A program made the translations under genes and the position numbers. DNA of 64,000 nucleotides from Cryptomeria japonica (lineage: Eukaryota > Streptophyta > Pinopsida > Cupressales > Cupressaceae), in NCBI RefSeq assembly GCF_030272615.1, contig NC_081409.1, forward strand, positions 18,230,260 to 18,294,259, in the 5' to 3' direction. Within the stretch, counting starts at the first letter, position 1. Each line of letters opens with the position of its first letter. This document shows, one piece after another, positions 10,758 through 24,100 of the stretch. Under the pieces are notes generated by a model that saw only the letters and a program-made list of their open reading frames with translations, did not search any database and was not told where the DNA came from.

Positions 10758-13700
10758 TTTCCCATCTTTCGCTTGTCCTCCATCTAGCTGTCATTGCCCC
10801 ACCATTCCTAATTGTCTGCGTCTGAAAGAGAAGGTTTTGTTACAAGCAATGGAAGGTCTTTAATCCATACAAGCACATACCTCTATGAACATACAATATG
10901 GTCCTCAAATGCACTAAAACAATTAGCATCATATTCTAAAAACAACAAGAATATCAAGCATCTCTAACATATGCACATATTTTTCTAACTTGTTTGTTCA
11001 CTATGCAGGTATAGGTCAAATCTTTGCTACTATTTTGTTTCATCAAATTACAGCATGTGGATTAAAATGTGGCTCCCACAAGGGTTGATCCTGACATGCT
11101 AAGTTTTAAACTAATGAGCTCATTTGAGCTTATTTAAAAGGATAAAGGCATAACTTACAACAACTACAGTAATGTTCACAACCCCATAAGATAGCTACAA
11201 CTTCAAGTAGAAAGAAAAATGTACAAGAACATAGTGATAATGTATCCTACAAAGACAAATTATATTAAGTGCAGTCATAGCACAACAACATTCATAGTCC
11301 CAATCTCACTATTAGTAGTTATAAGGAAGGGCAAAAATGGATAGTAGAAATGTGCAAATGACTGTCAAAGCAATAAGAGAGTAGTTTGAGTAGCACATGT
11401 GTCAATAGAGTACTTCAAGGCATTCAAAGGATTGCATCAACCTTTGATCTCAATAGGTAATGAAAAGAATAGTGCAATATTTGATCAGAGCAATAAGCAG
11501 TCACGGTGATGAAAAGAATAATCCAAAAGTAGTCTCAAAGGCTAATGAAGCAAGAAATACACATGAAGGTTTCACCATGAATCTCAATCAAAGCGACAAT
11601 ATTCACCGTCAATATCATTCAAGGATAGCCAATGCCCTATGTCACTGCACTAAGATCTGTAGCTTCAAGGGCAGTCCCTTCATAACAGTCATGCTACAAT
11701 GTATGTCTAGAGAAAGAATGTCATAAATAATGGAATGAAGAGTTTTGCTATTAAGATCATTACCAAAAGAAAGATGCAATGTTTGCAAGTATCCTTAATA
11801 GTGGTCGCAACCCATTCACCAGTAGTAAATGAGATCTTATTGTAGCAACAAATTATGCCAAGGTGCAGTCTAGAGGAGACAACTCTCTTATCAAGAAATA
11901 ATGCAATAAATTAGAATAATGACAACAAGCCATACATACACAGAGGTAGATAGTCAAGTATCCAATAACATAAGTTTCTCGAGCCACAAAAGAGAAATAT
12001 TAAAGATCTTTTAGCACCAAAAGTGCACCTACAACCATAGTGCATGATGAGCAATGAACATGGTAGTCATAAGACCAATGTTAAGGTTCACATAGTCATT
12101 AAGAGATAGTAGCAAAGGATTGAAAATGAGAATACCTCTCAAGATGGATCTTCCATTGTTTTTGCTAATAATCCTCTTACTTCTGCTGAAAATGGTCCAA
12201 ATATAACAGTAGTTTCAAAACAACAAGAAAATGGAGCATTGAACTATGAAGAAGAGAATAAAACTAAACCTGACACCTTTTTCCAAGATATGAGTTTTGA
12301 TTTTCATGAGCATTTTATGAATGAGATAGCTGATGTTTAGCTTTATGAAGAGATGTGCACAGACATAATTGGACAAATTTTCTCAAAGTTGGAAGATAAA
12401 GAATCAAAGCTTTTGCAAGTTGAGGGTGATAAGTTTGATCCGCACAGAGAGAAGGAACAATGATAATATTCACTGTCAATATCTACACAGTGAGTAGTGT
12501 TTCAAAGTAGAGATATGTGAACCTATAGCAATACTCCACAAAGCAATGATATCTAGAGTGTTTTTAGAAATAAAAAGAACTTTGACAATGAATCATGCAA
12601 ATTGTTACACTCGTCAAGATCATAGTCGCATAGATACTGTCAAAATGAGAGACGAACTAAAGATCCAAAATGATGTATTGAAGGTCGAGAAAGCACAGTG
12701 ACTTTTCAAAGGTCACACTTTCATGCTTTTGTAACAACATTCATGCTTGAAGGACAAAGTATCATATGATTTTTATTTATTACAAAGACCTCATAGTAGT
12801 ATTTAGTCACAATTGAGAGATTTCAAGGTCTCAATGCAATCATAGTTCATTTGGAAGACAAAGTGAGGATCAATGGTAGCCCCAAGGTTGAAAGATTGCA
12901 CCCAGAGGTCATAGTAAAGACAAATGCAGTGATAGAGGATGTGAAAAGAATGGATCAGCTTGAGCAAGGCTACGAAGACAGTCCAGTATTTGGGCAATGA
13001 ATAAATGAAGGGAACAATGAATGGATGTTTCATGAAAAAATCACAGGACACTAATAAAGACAAGATCCGTAAGGGAATGAGGCTCTTAGGTATCATGATC
13101 AAAACCCTAAAGAAATCATCATTATATCTGTGCAGTCAAAATTTTAAAGAATGATGGCCATATGATAATGTACAAATAAAAGGATGCAATGAAGTTTGAA
13201 GACCACGAATCATGGTGAGAAAATGTTCATTCAAAATAGAGACATAAGCTTACCATCAGCTTCAGTGTGCACTGGATCTGCAAACAGTACTTCCAAAAAC
13301 TTCTATTTGAGCCTTCATAGAAGCAAAAGCCTCATGGCATGGTGCAGAGCATCAAATAAAAACCAGCTATCATACCTATAAGTGGCACAACTTCTGTCAA
13401 ATATGACAAAACAACTCAAGACAACTTGTTTCCAGGCAACAATTTCACATTAACCAACACATTACTTGGATTCATACTCAAGGTTATTAATCTACTTCCT
13501 CAACAAGATACACAAAACACACGTTATACCCTCATGATTGTCATGACTAAGACATACATTTCTTCTTTGGGTCTTGACAATATATATTAAACCAAACACA
13601 AAAATCCTTCAACTTATGACCACAATACACAAGCCCATTACACATGCTTGATGGGACTAAACTCTTTGTGACAACAACAAAAAAACTACTAACCACATTC

Positions 13701-14860
13701 CTTCACAATACAACCTTTCACCATTCATGGTGTCATTCACATTTGGATGGCAATCACAAAGTTTATTCACTGTAGTAGTAACAAGACTTCTTGTCATGAC
13801 AACTTGTATGGAAATAGTCAGCAACAGTCTTGTTTAGGCTTCTTATTTGCTCCAAAAACCATACCACCATAGTGTGATGGTTTAAAAATAACCCATACTA
13901 TCTCCAAGTGCCTTCCATATCTATACATAACCTTCATTCATGAGTATACATGCAAAGAACTGAAAGTACATTGTCCAATACCAGGGAACAATAAACTACA
14001 GTCATGTGCAATCATTAATAACATTTTAAATATTGATTACAAAGCCAATCTCTCTATTTATATTATATATTTAATAGTTATAGAACTTTTGCCCAAGTTA
14101 TAGCTCGATCCAACAGTTTAATCAAAAGATATGTCATTTTTTTCTAAAACTGGTTACCCTGGGTCAGGGGTTTGGCAGTTACAAACGGTTTTGACAAAAA
14201 TCAATGTAGCTTACTCAAATATTTATGAAAATAAATTCCACTTGAACCAAATGAACTAAGAGACTCAGTTATAACTTAACTCATTGTTAATACAATGTTC
14301 CTAGGTTGTACTAGACCGTACAGGCCTGGGAACAGCAAGGAATGCTTCTAAAACCACAAAATTAGAATTGAAAATAACTCAAATATGAAATGAAAATGAT
14401 TTCTATTGCTCTCCTCTCCCTTTGGTTTGAGTTAAAAGGAATTATATATATTCTTTCAATCCTAAAACTGATTAAGACCTCCTAACTACCTTATACAACC
14501 AGCTATGATTGTTGGTGTTCCCTTGATTATGCATATTTGAAAAGTTGTTAAGATAACTTTTTGACAACTTAGCAATATTTTGTGATTTTCCATTAAATGA
14601 CTCAAACCATATGCCAAATAAATTGAAATGACCTTAATAGGCCTTACAACCACGATATAGACCATTTCCTTTCTTGACCTTATACCATAATTAACCCATA
14701 TGACAACTTTTACACCAAGGTTACAAATTACATGAAATCAAGTTAAACACATTAAAATGGAGTCTTCAACACCTTGATGGACCTTCTACATGCTTAATCA
14801 CCTTCAACACTTGATTTAGCCTCCTCTTGAAACCTCTGAACAAGGTGCTCCTACACCATG
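10758..14860. other. Degenerate intergenic DNA
   Basis: 4.1 kb of AT-rich sequence without a supportable gene apart from the short fragment at 12113-12463. From 11150 to 13400 there are many loosely repeated words of the type AGTCACAA, CAAAGGTT and TCAAGG, consistent with a very old eroded repeat. No LTR ends, primer sites or domain motifs were found. Confidence 0.4.
12113..12463 (+). pseudogene. Open-frame fragment of unknown protein
   Basis: A frame of 116 codons runs between stops, interrupted only by one TAG at 12338. It has normal protein-like composition and no start codon. It encodes an acidic peptide with stretches such as NPLTSAENGPN and SFDFHEHFMNEIADV, then LYEEMCTDIIGQIFSKLEDK. 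No family is recognised. It may be an exon-like fragment or the remains of a transposon ORF in the surrounding eroded repeat. It has no splice context that I can defend. Confidence 0.3.
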
Positions 14861-15899
14861 GAGGCACCTGTGTGCAATGACAAAGCAAAGAGCAAGTATT
14901 CAAATGTCAAGTTTTGCTTTTGTCTTAGGGTTTCTTACCCTAATTTATGCCAATAAACATAAGGTATTTTTTACCTTTGTTTTTAAAAATTTTGATGTCA
15001 CTAATGATCCCCGTGGGCTAAGACTTCTATGTCTTATGCTTTGTGTTTTACATACCACATGGAGTCTTATATTTTTGCTTTGACCCTTGAATGGTTGAAT
15101 CACTTGTATTTTTGCATTTGTTTGAAATGTAAAGCACTTTGACAAGTGATGTTTTATAAATCACTAAGTCAAAGTTGTTATTTTAAATGCAGAAGATAGA
15201 TTGAATGCTTTGCAAATGCATTTATGTATTTGGTTGAGCATTGATGTTTTTTCCAAACATCTAGGGAAGGCTATTTGTATTTTGGAAACACTTGGACGAG
15301 ATATAGGAGTTTTTGGGGCTTTTAAAAGCATTGGAGAGCATCTTGGAGTTTGTTTTACATGCCTTCATGATGGACTAAGTCAAGTTTGACTTTTTCACCT
15401 ATTTGGAGCACATTTGGAGAAGATTCAGGTGCTAGATTTTGAGCTTGATTCATGCATCCGACCCAAATAAGTTGGTGCTTCCTTATTTTGGTTCAACTAC
15501 TTGGAGTTGATGCATATAGTCACTTTGATGACTCATTTGTAACTCAGTTCAGATTATGCAAAATTTTGGCACTTAGTGATTTCATAGTCCTTATTGTAGG
15601 TTATGCATATTTTGTAGCTCTTTTGGACTTAGTATTTACCTCAGATATCAATAAAAGTTAAGTGATTTACCTTCTCATTCCTTTGTTTTTTTCTGTGTTA
15701 CTGATTGATATTTCTACTTGTGAAAATCTTTATTTCCTAGTGGTTATGTCTCATTTTAAGCACCTTTTGCAGAGTTATATGTATGTTGCAGGTTACAAGT
15801 TGTGTCTAATTTACAAAATTGTTTCCAGTTGTGAAAGTTTTTTTATTTTCTTTCTTTCTAAGAGTTATGTAAGCATGAAATTCTTGTGAAATATTTATG

Positions 15900-16419
15900 T
15901 AAAGAACATATAGGTATGAGTTGTGTATGTTAGGATTTTCCTATTGGTTATTGTGTGTATGCAAACTTGGTTTCAAGTCTTAATTTATGTTTGGTGTATC
16001 ACTTTTTAAGGCATTGGGATATTTTTATTTTCATGTATTCCTTACTCTTTCCCTCAGAAAATTTTTAGCTTCTAGTAAGATAGGTGAAGTACCAACTAGG
16101 AGACAGCCTTATCTAGAGATTCACACCAACTTTTTAGGTAACCCATGACCTAGGAGTGTTTCCATGTTTCTCTAAAGTACCAAGTTCTGCAACTTGGTGA
16201 GGGTGCAACTTTAAAAGATAACGATTCTCACTGTGGTTTTTCCCTACTTAGGGTTTTTTACATAAATTTGATGTTCTCTTATGTATTGTGTTTTATGTTT
16301 TCATGTTTTATTATTGTAGAGATAATGTAATTGTGGTTTGAGGTTTAAGAGCTTAAAGATAAATTGGTTTAAGGTTCAAACTGATTCACCCCCCTCTCAA
16401 TCTTATGGTGTGTTCAACA
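15900..16419 (+). repeat. 3' end of an LTR (family with TTCACCCCCCTCTCA end)
   Basis: The segment ends with GATTCACCCCCCTCTCAATC and ...TTCAACA at 16419. Before that is the signature CTGTGGTTTTTCCCTAC...GGGTTTTTTAC. Both marks also occur at the 3' ends of LTRs A, C, E3 and R (read in their own sense). No primer site follows, so it is a solo or 3' LTR. The left boundary could not be placed; LTR sequence may reach back to about 14.9 kb. The short ORFs across 14877-15889 would then lie in the LTR and are not genes. Confidence 0.5.
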
Positions 16420-19400
16420 AATTATGAACTTGAAAAAATGTCACCCAAAAATGTTATTATAGGAGCAAAAATGAAGCCTTGGAAGTTCTCAAAATGTAGC
16501 AACACATGAGATTTTACAATCTCTAGACAAACTAGACACCAAAATGAAAAAAATGATTGACCGCTATGAAGAGAACAAAATTCTACTCTAAATAATTTAA
16601 AAAATTGCTTGCAAAACAAAGGTTAGATTAATGAGTTATGGTATTTTGAATTCAAACTGCAAAATCAAAACTATCATTGGTGAGGGGACAAAAAATTTAA
16701 AGCACTTGTTTATTCTAGCAAGGAATAGTCTCCTATTGGAGACAAAAACATAATATATTGCCCTAGTGATAAAATGTTCTTTGCCTGCACAATAGATGGA
16801 ATATACCTTATATAGGTACAAAAATATTTTCATGGGGATGTAACATGTCTGTTAACGTGGGTGTTACGAGAGTTTGTGAGGTGGCACTGATATAGATGAA
16901 TGACATGGAACCATGTTTCACACAATAACACATTGGTATTCACCTATGTACTTGCTACAAAAGCCTACATAAGTAGTACATAATTAAATAATAATAATTT
17001 AAAAATAAAAAATATTAAAAAATTCAATGACCCGTACCATCCTTTTTTTTGTTGATGTGCAATTATGATGACCATAAGATCATACAAACAAGGTTGAGGA
17101 GGGGGGAATCATTTCATGGTTCAAGGAAAGTTATCAAATACATGATGACAATGTTTTTTTAATTGAAAATACTCTGAAATAACAACTACTTTGTGGATCT
17201 TGCAACCACCTCTAGCTTTAAACCCTCATAGATCTAGCCTCAAATTTCTAATTTGGATGGAACAAAAAGAAAAACTAACTTTATCAAACCCTTTAAACTC
17301 AATAGAGGGCTTAGGTTTGCACCAAGAAGCTTCAATTTTGACCTACAATGCAAACCACAAAGAGTAAACCTCCAAATCACATATTTCAATCATTTTTTTC
17401 TGATTCTCCATGTTGTCATTCAATGCAAGAGAAAATCATACTCAAGTTTTCAAGATCCACCGAGATTTGCAACCTAGATATCTTGGATTTGACTTGTACA
17501 AGAAGCAATCCCACGAGCTTTGATATCATGTTATAGTCACTTTAGAACTCAAGCTTCTAGGATCAATTGCAAAACCTTTAATAACCTTCTACAAGAGGGA
17601 AAGGAAAGAACATAAATTTGCAATAATTAATGCAAAATTATATAAGATCAATATGATCAGTGATGTGCATATTTAGTCTATGCTATATTGTAAGGTGGTG
17701 GAATGGGGTTGACTAGTCTAAACATGCAAACTACGAATCATAATAATTCACAACAATATCACATTAAGGTAATGAATCAATAGGCCTAACTTCAAACCTA
17801 TTGAAAGAGTTGGGCACAAATTGATACACTTCTTTTTTGTTGAATTGTTTCAACTATATAAGTTAGAATAATTAAATGCAAGAACTAGGACCGATGATGC
17901 AAAATTGAGAGTAATAAACATAAACTTAAAGTTTCAAAACATATATGTAGACTCCAAATACATATCTAGAAATGAGAGTCAAAGAGGAACCTATGTTTGT
18001 AATTTGAGATAGGAAATGTCAAACTATGGAGCTAGACTACCTAGTCCTAAAGGTGTTAGATGCAGATATTGCAAACAATTTTAGGATCAAAATGTCACTC
18101 AAAATATTCTCCTAAAGTTTTATCAAAAAAGTGTTAGACATCGTTCAACAATTGCCATTATCTAGGGTTTTCAGCTTCTTCAAAATTTGGTTCTATTTGT
18201 CTTAGTTTGTACTTTTTGGATATGCATTCCTTCTCTTCTAGACTTGTCACCTAGATACACAAGAGATGAAAATTGTTGTTGGGTTGATAGGGATTTTTCT
18301 AGGTCAAACCTCAAGTTTGGAATTAACACTTCAATGATGAATGAAAAAGAAAAGAGAGCTTACCTTCACAAGGCACATGTTAGATCTAGAAATAAATGTT
18401 GAATTAAAAATGTTATACCTTCCTTTATGAATTTCCTTTGCCTTGAATTCTTCATAAAAAGGTTGATGATGTCATGTAGAACTCATGTATGTCTTCATAT
18501 AAAATTGATCATGGATGCCATCTTGAATGCTTGAAAATTTGAATACTTGACCTCTCCTTCACTACCTTAATTATGTTTGATTGCCTGCTCACTTGAAATG
18601 CTTGATGTAGAGTGAATTCATTGATGAGATGTTTCAAATGAGGGGATAAGACTTGCTTCTATACTTACCCTTATAAAACATGTTGAAAATTACAAATAAA
18701 TTTGACATCGAAAATCATTTCTTGCTCAACACATTTTAACTATTTAGAGAAATAAAAAATGTGCCCTTTTGGCCTAGACTATGGCACCTAACACCCTAGT
18801 CCAGGAGGACAAGGGCGCTAGGCATCCTAGTCCAATCTATTTGGGCTGAGAAAAGGTCTTGAAGTCAAAGTATAAAGCAAAGATCATAGATTTGGCAATG
18901 GTGTGACTAGAATCAAGCATAATTAAGGCATAAAAGACATAAATGCTAAAGTGAGGACCAAGTGAGTATAAAATTGTATCAAAGATACATGACACTACAA
19001 ATACTATGAAATATAAATATGAAACCTTTTTTATGTAGACAACATTAAAAGATATGACTAACTAGGATGATGACAAGTGTGTTAATCCTATGCCATGCGA
19101 CAACTAGTGATAAGATAGGATGATATCACATGACACCTAAGACCTTCTTCAAAGATTCTAAATCACTAAGTAAATTTAACACGTGAACATATGTGAAAAT
19201 GTCCTAATTAGCAACTAGTTAGATAATGTACCATGTTCACACTACAAAGGGAAAAATGGATAAGAAACACCCCCTTTCACACCAACAAGTTATATCCTCA
19301 CTAAGTAGTTAAATATGGCTAAAACTTGTATCGAAATTGCATGGACTAGTTTATGTTAGACCACCTTTATAATTTCTCGCTATGGAGTGTATGTGTGTTG

Positions 19401-19603
19401 AGTAAATCATTTAGGCTATCCTTTAAGAATGTTTACATTGTGTTGGGTAGCTTAATTATTTTGATAAAATAATGAAGTGGGTATTTGGATGTTTTGGATA
19501 TGTTTGGAATCGATCACATCATCATTAACTATATATTTATCCTTGTTCCAAGAACGATATTTTTCGCTATGTTTATTGTTTCAGTTAGTTGCTTCTAGAT
19601 TCA
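16420..19603. other. Intergenic DNA, no gene seen
   Basis: 3.2 kb of AT-rich sequence with short frames only. Around 18760-18850 there is a degenerate, richer block (CACCCTAGTCCAGGAGGACA, GGGCGCTAGGC). It resembles the GGACCAGGGCGCCCAGCGCC repeat of LTR D (61390-61474), so an eroded D-type LTR may have existed here. Nothing else is recognised. Confidence 0.4.
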
Positions 19604-19684
19604 ATTTGTTGCTAGGTTTATTGTTGTCTTTGCTTTCCTTATAGATCTTGACTATTCCTTTAGCGATGAGTGCTTTTTCTATAG
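19604..19684 (+). repeat. ~81-bp direct repeat, left of the copia element
   Basis: ATTTGTTGCTAGGTTTATTG ... CTTTTTCTATAG matches 25770-25850 with three mismatches and no gap. This copy ends seven bases before the left LTR; the right copy starts one base after the right LTR. The pair behaves like a very long target-site duplication, or like a pre-existing tandem repeat split by the insertion. Confidence 0.85.
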
Positions 19685-19691
19685 AGATTAT

Positions 19692-20055
19692 TGTTAGAGT
19701 AATCGGGTCTTTACTTGATTAATTAAACGATATTTGTTTAATTAATTAAGTTCCCCTTTATCTCTTTTACACTTAAGCTAACATTAGGTGCATAATAATT
19801 CATTATTTTATTAATTATTATGTGCAAGCCTAGGGTTTTCCCTTTTAGGTTTTTTTGACCTATTAGAAGTTGAATTCTTTTCTTTTGTATCATTATTCTA
19901 TTACACATTTTTGTGAATACAAAGCTCTCATATTCTTGAGCATTTCCTGTGTTTATGTTTTTCTCTGTTGCTTCCTTGCTTCTCCTTGTAACAGGTTTAT
20001 TTAGCTTGCAGAGCTCATTTGGGCTCCTGTAGTGTTGTATTTATCAACTCTCACA
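19692..20055 (+). repeat. 5' LTR of copia element
   Basis: It begins TGTTAGAGTAATCGGGTC and ends ATCAACTCTCACA, 364 bp, immediately followed by the primer-binding site. It contains a palindromic AT-rich word ATTAATTAAACGATATTTGT near its start. Confidence 0.95.
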
Positions 20056-20067
20056 TGGTATCAGAGC
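20056..20067 (+). other. Primer-binding site of copia element
   Basis: TGGTATCAGAGC directly abuts the LTR end with no spacer. This is the complement of the initiator Met-tRNA 3' end, standard for plant copia elements. Confidence 0.9.
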
Positions 20068-21172
20068 TTCAGATCTGCAGCTACCTGTTCTTGTTTTGAG
20101 TTTTTTTTGCATTGGTAGCAGATCTGGGGTTTCAAAAGTTTTTTTTGTGCACCTGGGGATAGACCTTTATTTATGAGCACTTTGGGACTAAACGAACCTC
20201 ACCATCATGCTCAGAAGGCCCAAAAACCCCTATGGTCATATAAAGCTTGATCACTTTCGACACCTGAGCCTTTGGGTTTTTTTTTTGTTCTATACCAGGC
20301 CATACAACCTTGGCACGTAGTTCAAGAATTTTTTTTTTTTAAATCAATATTTTGCCTTTTTACGGCATGCAGGCTGAAATTTGTTTTTTTGTTTAAAAAA
20401 ACATCATTTTAATAGTTTTGTAATTTGTTTTAAAAAAATTGGGGTTTCAACCCACAGTACGCAGGGTACCATGGGCCCTGCAACAGGCTCGTACTTGCGC
20501 CGCTGGCCCTGACAGGACGGGCATCTGCCCAGCTCCACCTGGCCACCCACCGGCCGCTTCCTGCCCACCACCAGAGCGTCATCCCCAGGCCACCTCCAGC
20601 CAGCCTTGCCACCAAACAACCTTTGTGTGCCCTCTCTCTTGCCTTTGTAGGGGGGGTTGTTTTTTTCTTCCTATCTTGAGCATACAGAGTCATTTTTTCG
20701 AAAATGAATAGGCGTCGAAAATCTGGTTCCGAATCGGACCTCATGATATTGGATTTTTTTTTCAATTTTGTTGTTTGACTATACTTTTTTCTAGTCAAAG
20801 TGGGTTCACATTTCTGCACTTCTGGGGCTGTAGAATGTGCACACGGACTCCGTTTTTCAAAAATGAATAGGCGCTGGAAATCTCTCAGCATGCTCTATTC
20901 AGATATGTGATCTTGTTTCTCAGATATTTCATTCGATACATGAGATTCTAGTTTGAAGTTTTTTTGCTTATGCACTGCTTCATTCTCACCAGTATGTACT
21001 AGGGTTTGAGTTTATCTCTTATGGGGAGTGTTTTTTTCTTGCTTTCTGTCATTTATATCAGAAATATAGAACACCAAAACTCTCAAAATAAACAAACCCT
21101 TCTGCATTTTTTGTCTATTCTAAAAGATCACATAATAATAAAAAACACAAGTAGGTACAGGTGCAAAGTTTC
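20068..21172 (+). other. Copia leader with a GC-rich insert
   Basis: A 1.1-kb untranslated leader. Most of it is T-rich, but 20455-20620 is a sharp GC-rich island (words such as GCCGCTGGCCCTGACAGGAC). Two diverged copies of a short block follow, near 20700 and 20862 (both contain AATGAATAGGCG), about 163 bp apart. Open frames on both strands across the island reflect its composition and not a gene that I can name. Confidence 0.5.
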
Positions 21173-24100
21173 ATGGCAGACTCTTCAGTTGAGTTGTTGA
21201 CATCACACAACTATCACACCTGAAAGCCTCGCATCACGAGGCTTCTCAAAGCATGAGGGTTGTGGTCTTGTTTGGATGAGGTTCAGCCTCTATTGCAGTG
21301 TCCTTTTGAGATTCTTCAGCACAAAAACAAGATGGATGAGGCCATGGGTTTTCTCTCATTACATGTTTCCAACAGTCTTCTATTTCACCTTGATGCTTTG
21401 CTCACTCCTCGATATATGTGGTTGAAGTTTGAGACTCTCTTCGGGAGAGTTAATGAGATCTAGGCATTACAGATTGAGGCAGAATTGGTTTCCTTATTAC
21501 CTGATTCCTTTCCCACCATTGAGGATTTTTTGAACAAATTCAAGACTACCAGATATGTTCTCCAGGGGTGTGGAAAGACCAAGACAGACCCAAAGTGTAT
21601 TCACTTGATCCTTTCAAAGCTTCGGGGTCCTTTTCAGTTTTTTGCCTCTGCATTCTACTCCACCATGGATGGCTTGGGTGCTCGTTTTACCATGCCTACC
21701 TTTGATGTTTTTTGTGAGCATTTGTCTTGTGAGCAGTCTCACCTTTCTTAGCTGGACATGCTCTCAAGGTCCAAGAACAAAGCATTGGTTGCTCAGTCAT
21801 CTAAGGAGAAGCAAAAGCAAAAATCGAAGCCAAAGAAGAATTCTGCAAGCAGTGAGCATCCCTCCAAGCCACCTCCTAAGTCTGATTCTAAACCACCATT
21901 TAATCTGAAATAAGGGAAATCTTCGCAATCTGGTGAGTCTTCCTCCAAGACTAAGAAGAAATCAGGAGATACTTGCAGTTTTTGTGGCAAGGAAGGACAT
22001 CTAGTTTCTAGGTGTTGGAAATGATTAGAGGCTTTAGAGGAAGCCACGCAGCAACATCACATCTCCTCACCTCAAGCGTCTTCTCCTTCCACATGGAAAG
22101 GTCATGCTCTCACTGCTTGTTCTTCGACCTATGGGTCCACTTGGATTTTAGATTATGGTGCTTCTCACCATATGACTCACACACAACAGTTGCTTACTTC
22201 TCTTGCCTCTTGTGGTACTTCATAGATTGCAGTGGGTGACTCTATTCAGCTTTTAGTCTTGGGTTCAAGTTTTGTCTCTTTGGATGGGGGTACTCTGCAG
22301 GATGTTCTGGTTATACTTGACATCTCGACGAACCTCTTGTCCATTTATCAAATTTGTCATTCTGGCTCTGGTAAGATAGCTGATTTCTCACCACATGATG
22401 TGGTTATTCAGGACCTCCATGACTCTGATTTGGTTGTGGCTACTGGGAGTGTTGATACTGCATCTCGTCTTTACAGATTTGATGGATTTGAGCCCTTTGC
22501 AGGTACAGGCTCATCTCTTATAGCACATGCAAATTCAGTGAGTAAGCTTTGGCATGAGCACTTGGGCCATGTCAATTACAAATATCTTCAGCAGATGAGT
22601 ATACAAGCACTTGTTCTTGGGCTCCCACAGATTTCCTGCACTCATGGTGTTTGTCATGGTTGTGTGCTTGGCAAGCAATACAGGGACCCCTTTCTAAAGG
22701 GAAGAGCCCCTCGTGCTTTGGCACCTTTGGAGTTGATTCACAGTGAACTCATGTCATTCCCTACTCCTTTTTCTAGGGCCAAGTATGTACTCACATTTAT
22801 TGATGACTTCTCCAAACGCACATGGGTGTACTTTTTTAAATACAAGTTCGATATCTTTGATTCATTTTGAATCTTCAAGACATTTGTAGAGAAGCAGTCT
22901 GGTTGTTCTATTCGACGGATACATACAGATAATGGGGGGGAGTATGTGAATCAGGCTTTCAGATATTTTTGCACTGAGCATGGTTTACAACATCAGTTTA
23001 ATGTTCCCTACACCCCTCAGCAGAATGGTATCGCTGAGAGAAAGAACAAGACTTTACAGGAGATGGTGAATTGTATGATTCAGTCCAGGTCCATGGATTT
23101 GTCTTTTTGGGTTGAGGCAGTCAATTGTGCCAACTACATTCAGAATCAGATGCCTCACAAGGCGGTTCAACATATGACTTCTGAGGAGGCTTGGTCTCAT
23201 GACAAGCCTGATGTTTCTTTTTTTCGAGTATTTGGAAGTGAGGCATGGGCATTTATTCCTGATGCGCAGAGAATAGCAATGGAGCGGAAGAGCCGACCCC
23301 TCATTTTTGTTGGCTACTATGAAGATGTTAAGGCATACAGGTTGTTTAATCTTGATTCAAGAGAGGTCTTGTTTCGACGAGATGTTCAGTTTGATGAATG
23401 CCTTCCCACAGTGGATACCCTATCTCCAGTGTCTACCCCTCTACCTACTCCTCCCACTGCATCTCTTCAGGATCATTTTGAGGATGATTCTGATGATGTT
23501 GCTGATGATCCACCATCTCCACCTCCACCTCAAATGCCCAAGTGGGCTCGCTTTACTGTTGAGGTGGCAGGATCTATGGCTGGTGATCCTTCAGATGCTT
23601 GTCGTACCCGTTCTCATACTGTGGGTTCTAGTCTTTTGAGTCGTGTCATTTCAAATGATCCTCAGAAGTTTTCAGAGGCAACAAGACACCCTACATGGGA
23701 TTGTGCTATGGAGGAGGAGTATTCTTCTTTGATGAGGAATAATACTTGGGATCTATGTCCTCTTCCTAAGGGCAGAAAGATGGTTAGGTGTCGATGGTTG
23801 TATCGCACCAAGTATGTTGTTGATGGTTCGATTGATAAGTACAAAGCACGTCTTGTTGCGAAGGGTTTCTCGCAGGTTGAGGGTATTGATTACTTCGAGA
23901 CATTTGCCCCTATCGCCAAGATGAACTCTATTCACTTTGTACTATCCCTTGCAACTTCTAGGGGATGGCCCATTTTTCAGATGGATATGAAGAGTGTTTT
24001 CTTGCATGGAGACCTACAGGAGGAAATCTATATGGAGAAGCATCAGGGATTTGTGCAGGACAGTTCTTTGGTTTGCAGACTTTGACGTTCATTGTATGGT

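Noticed and set aside
14877-15889. Four consecutive plus ORFs of 62-75 codons
   Set aside because: Different frames, T-rich and motif-free. They probably lie in the LTR ending at 16419.
20056-20067. tRNA gene
   Set aside because: The Met-tRNA-like 12-mers here and at 258-270 and 41628-41640 are primer-binding sites next to LTR ends; no cloverleaf follows.
20430-20891. 153-codon minus ORF in the copia leader
   Set aside because: Its openness is due to the GC-rich island; it lies inside the leader, antisense, with no motif.
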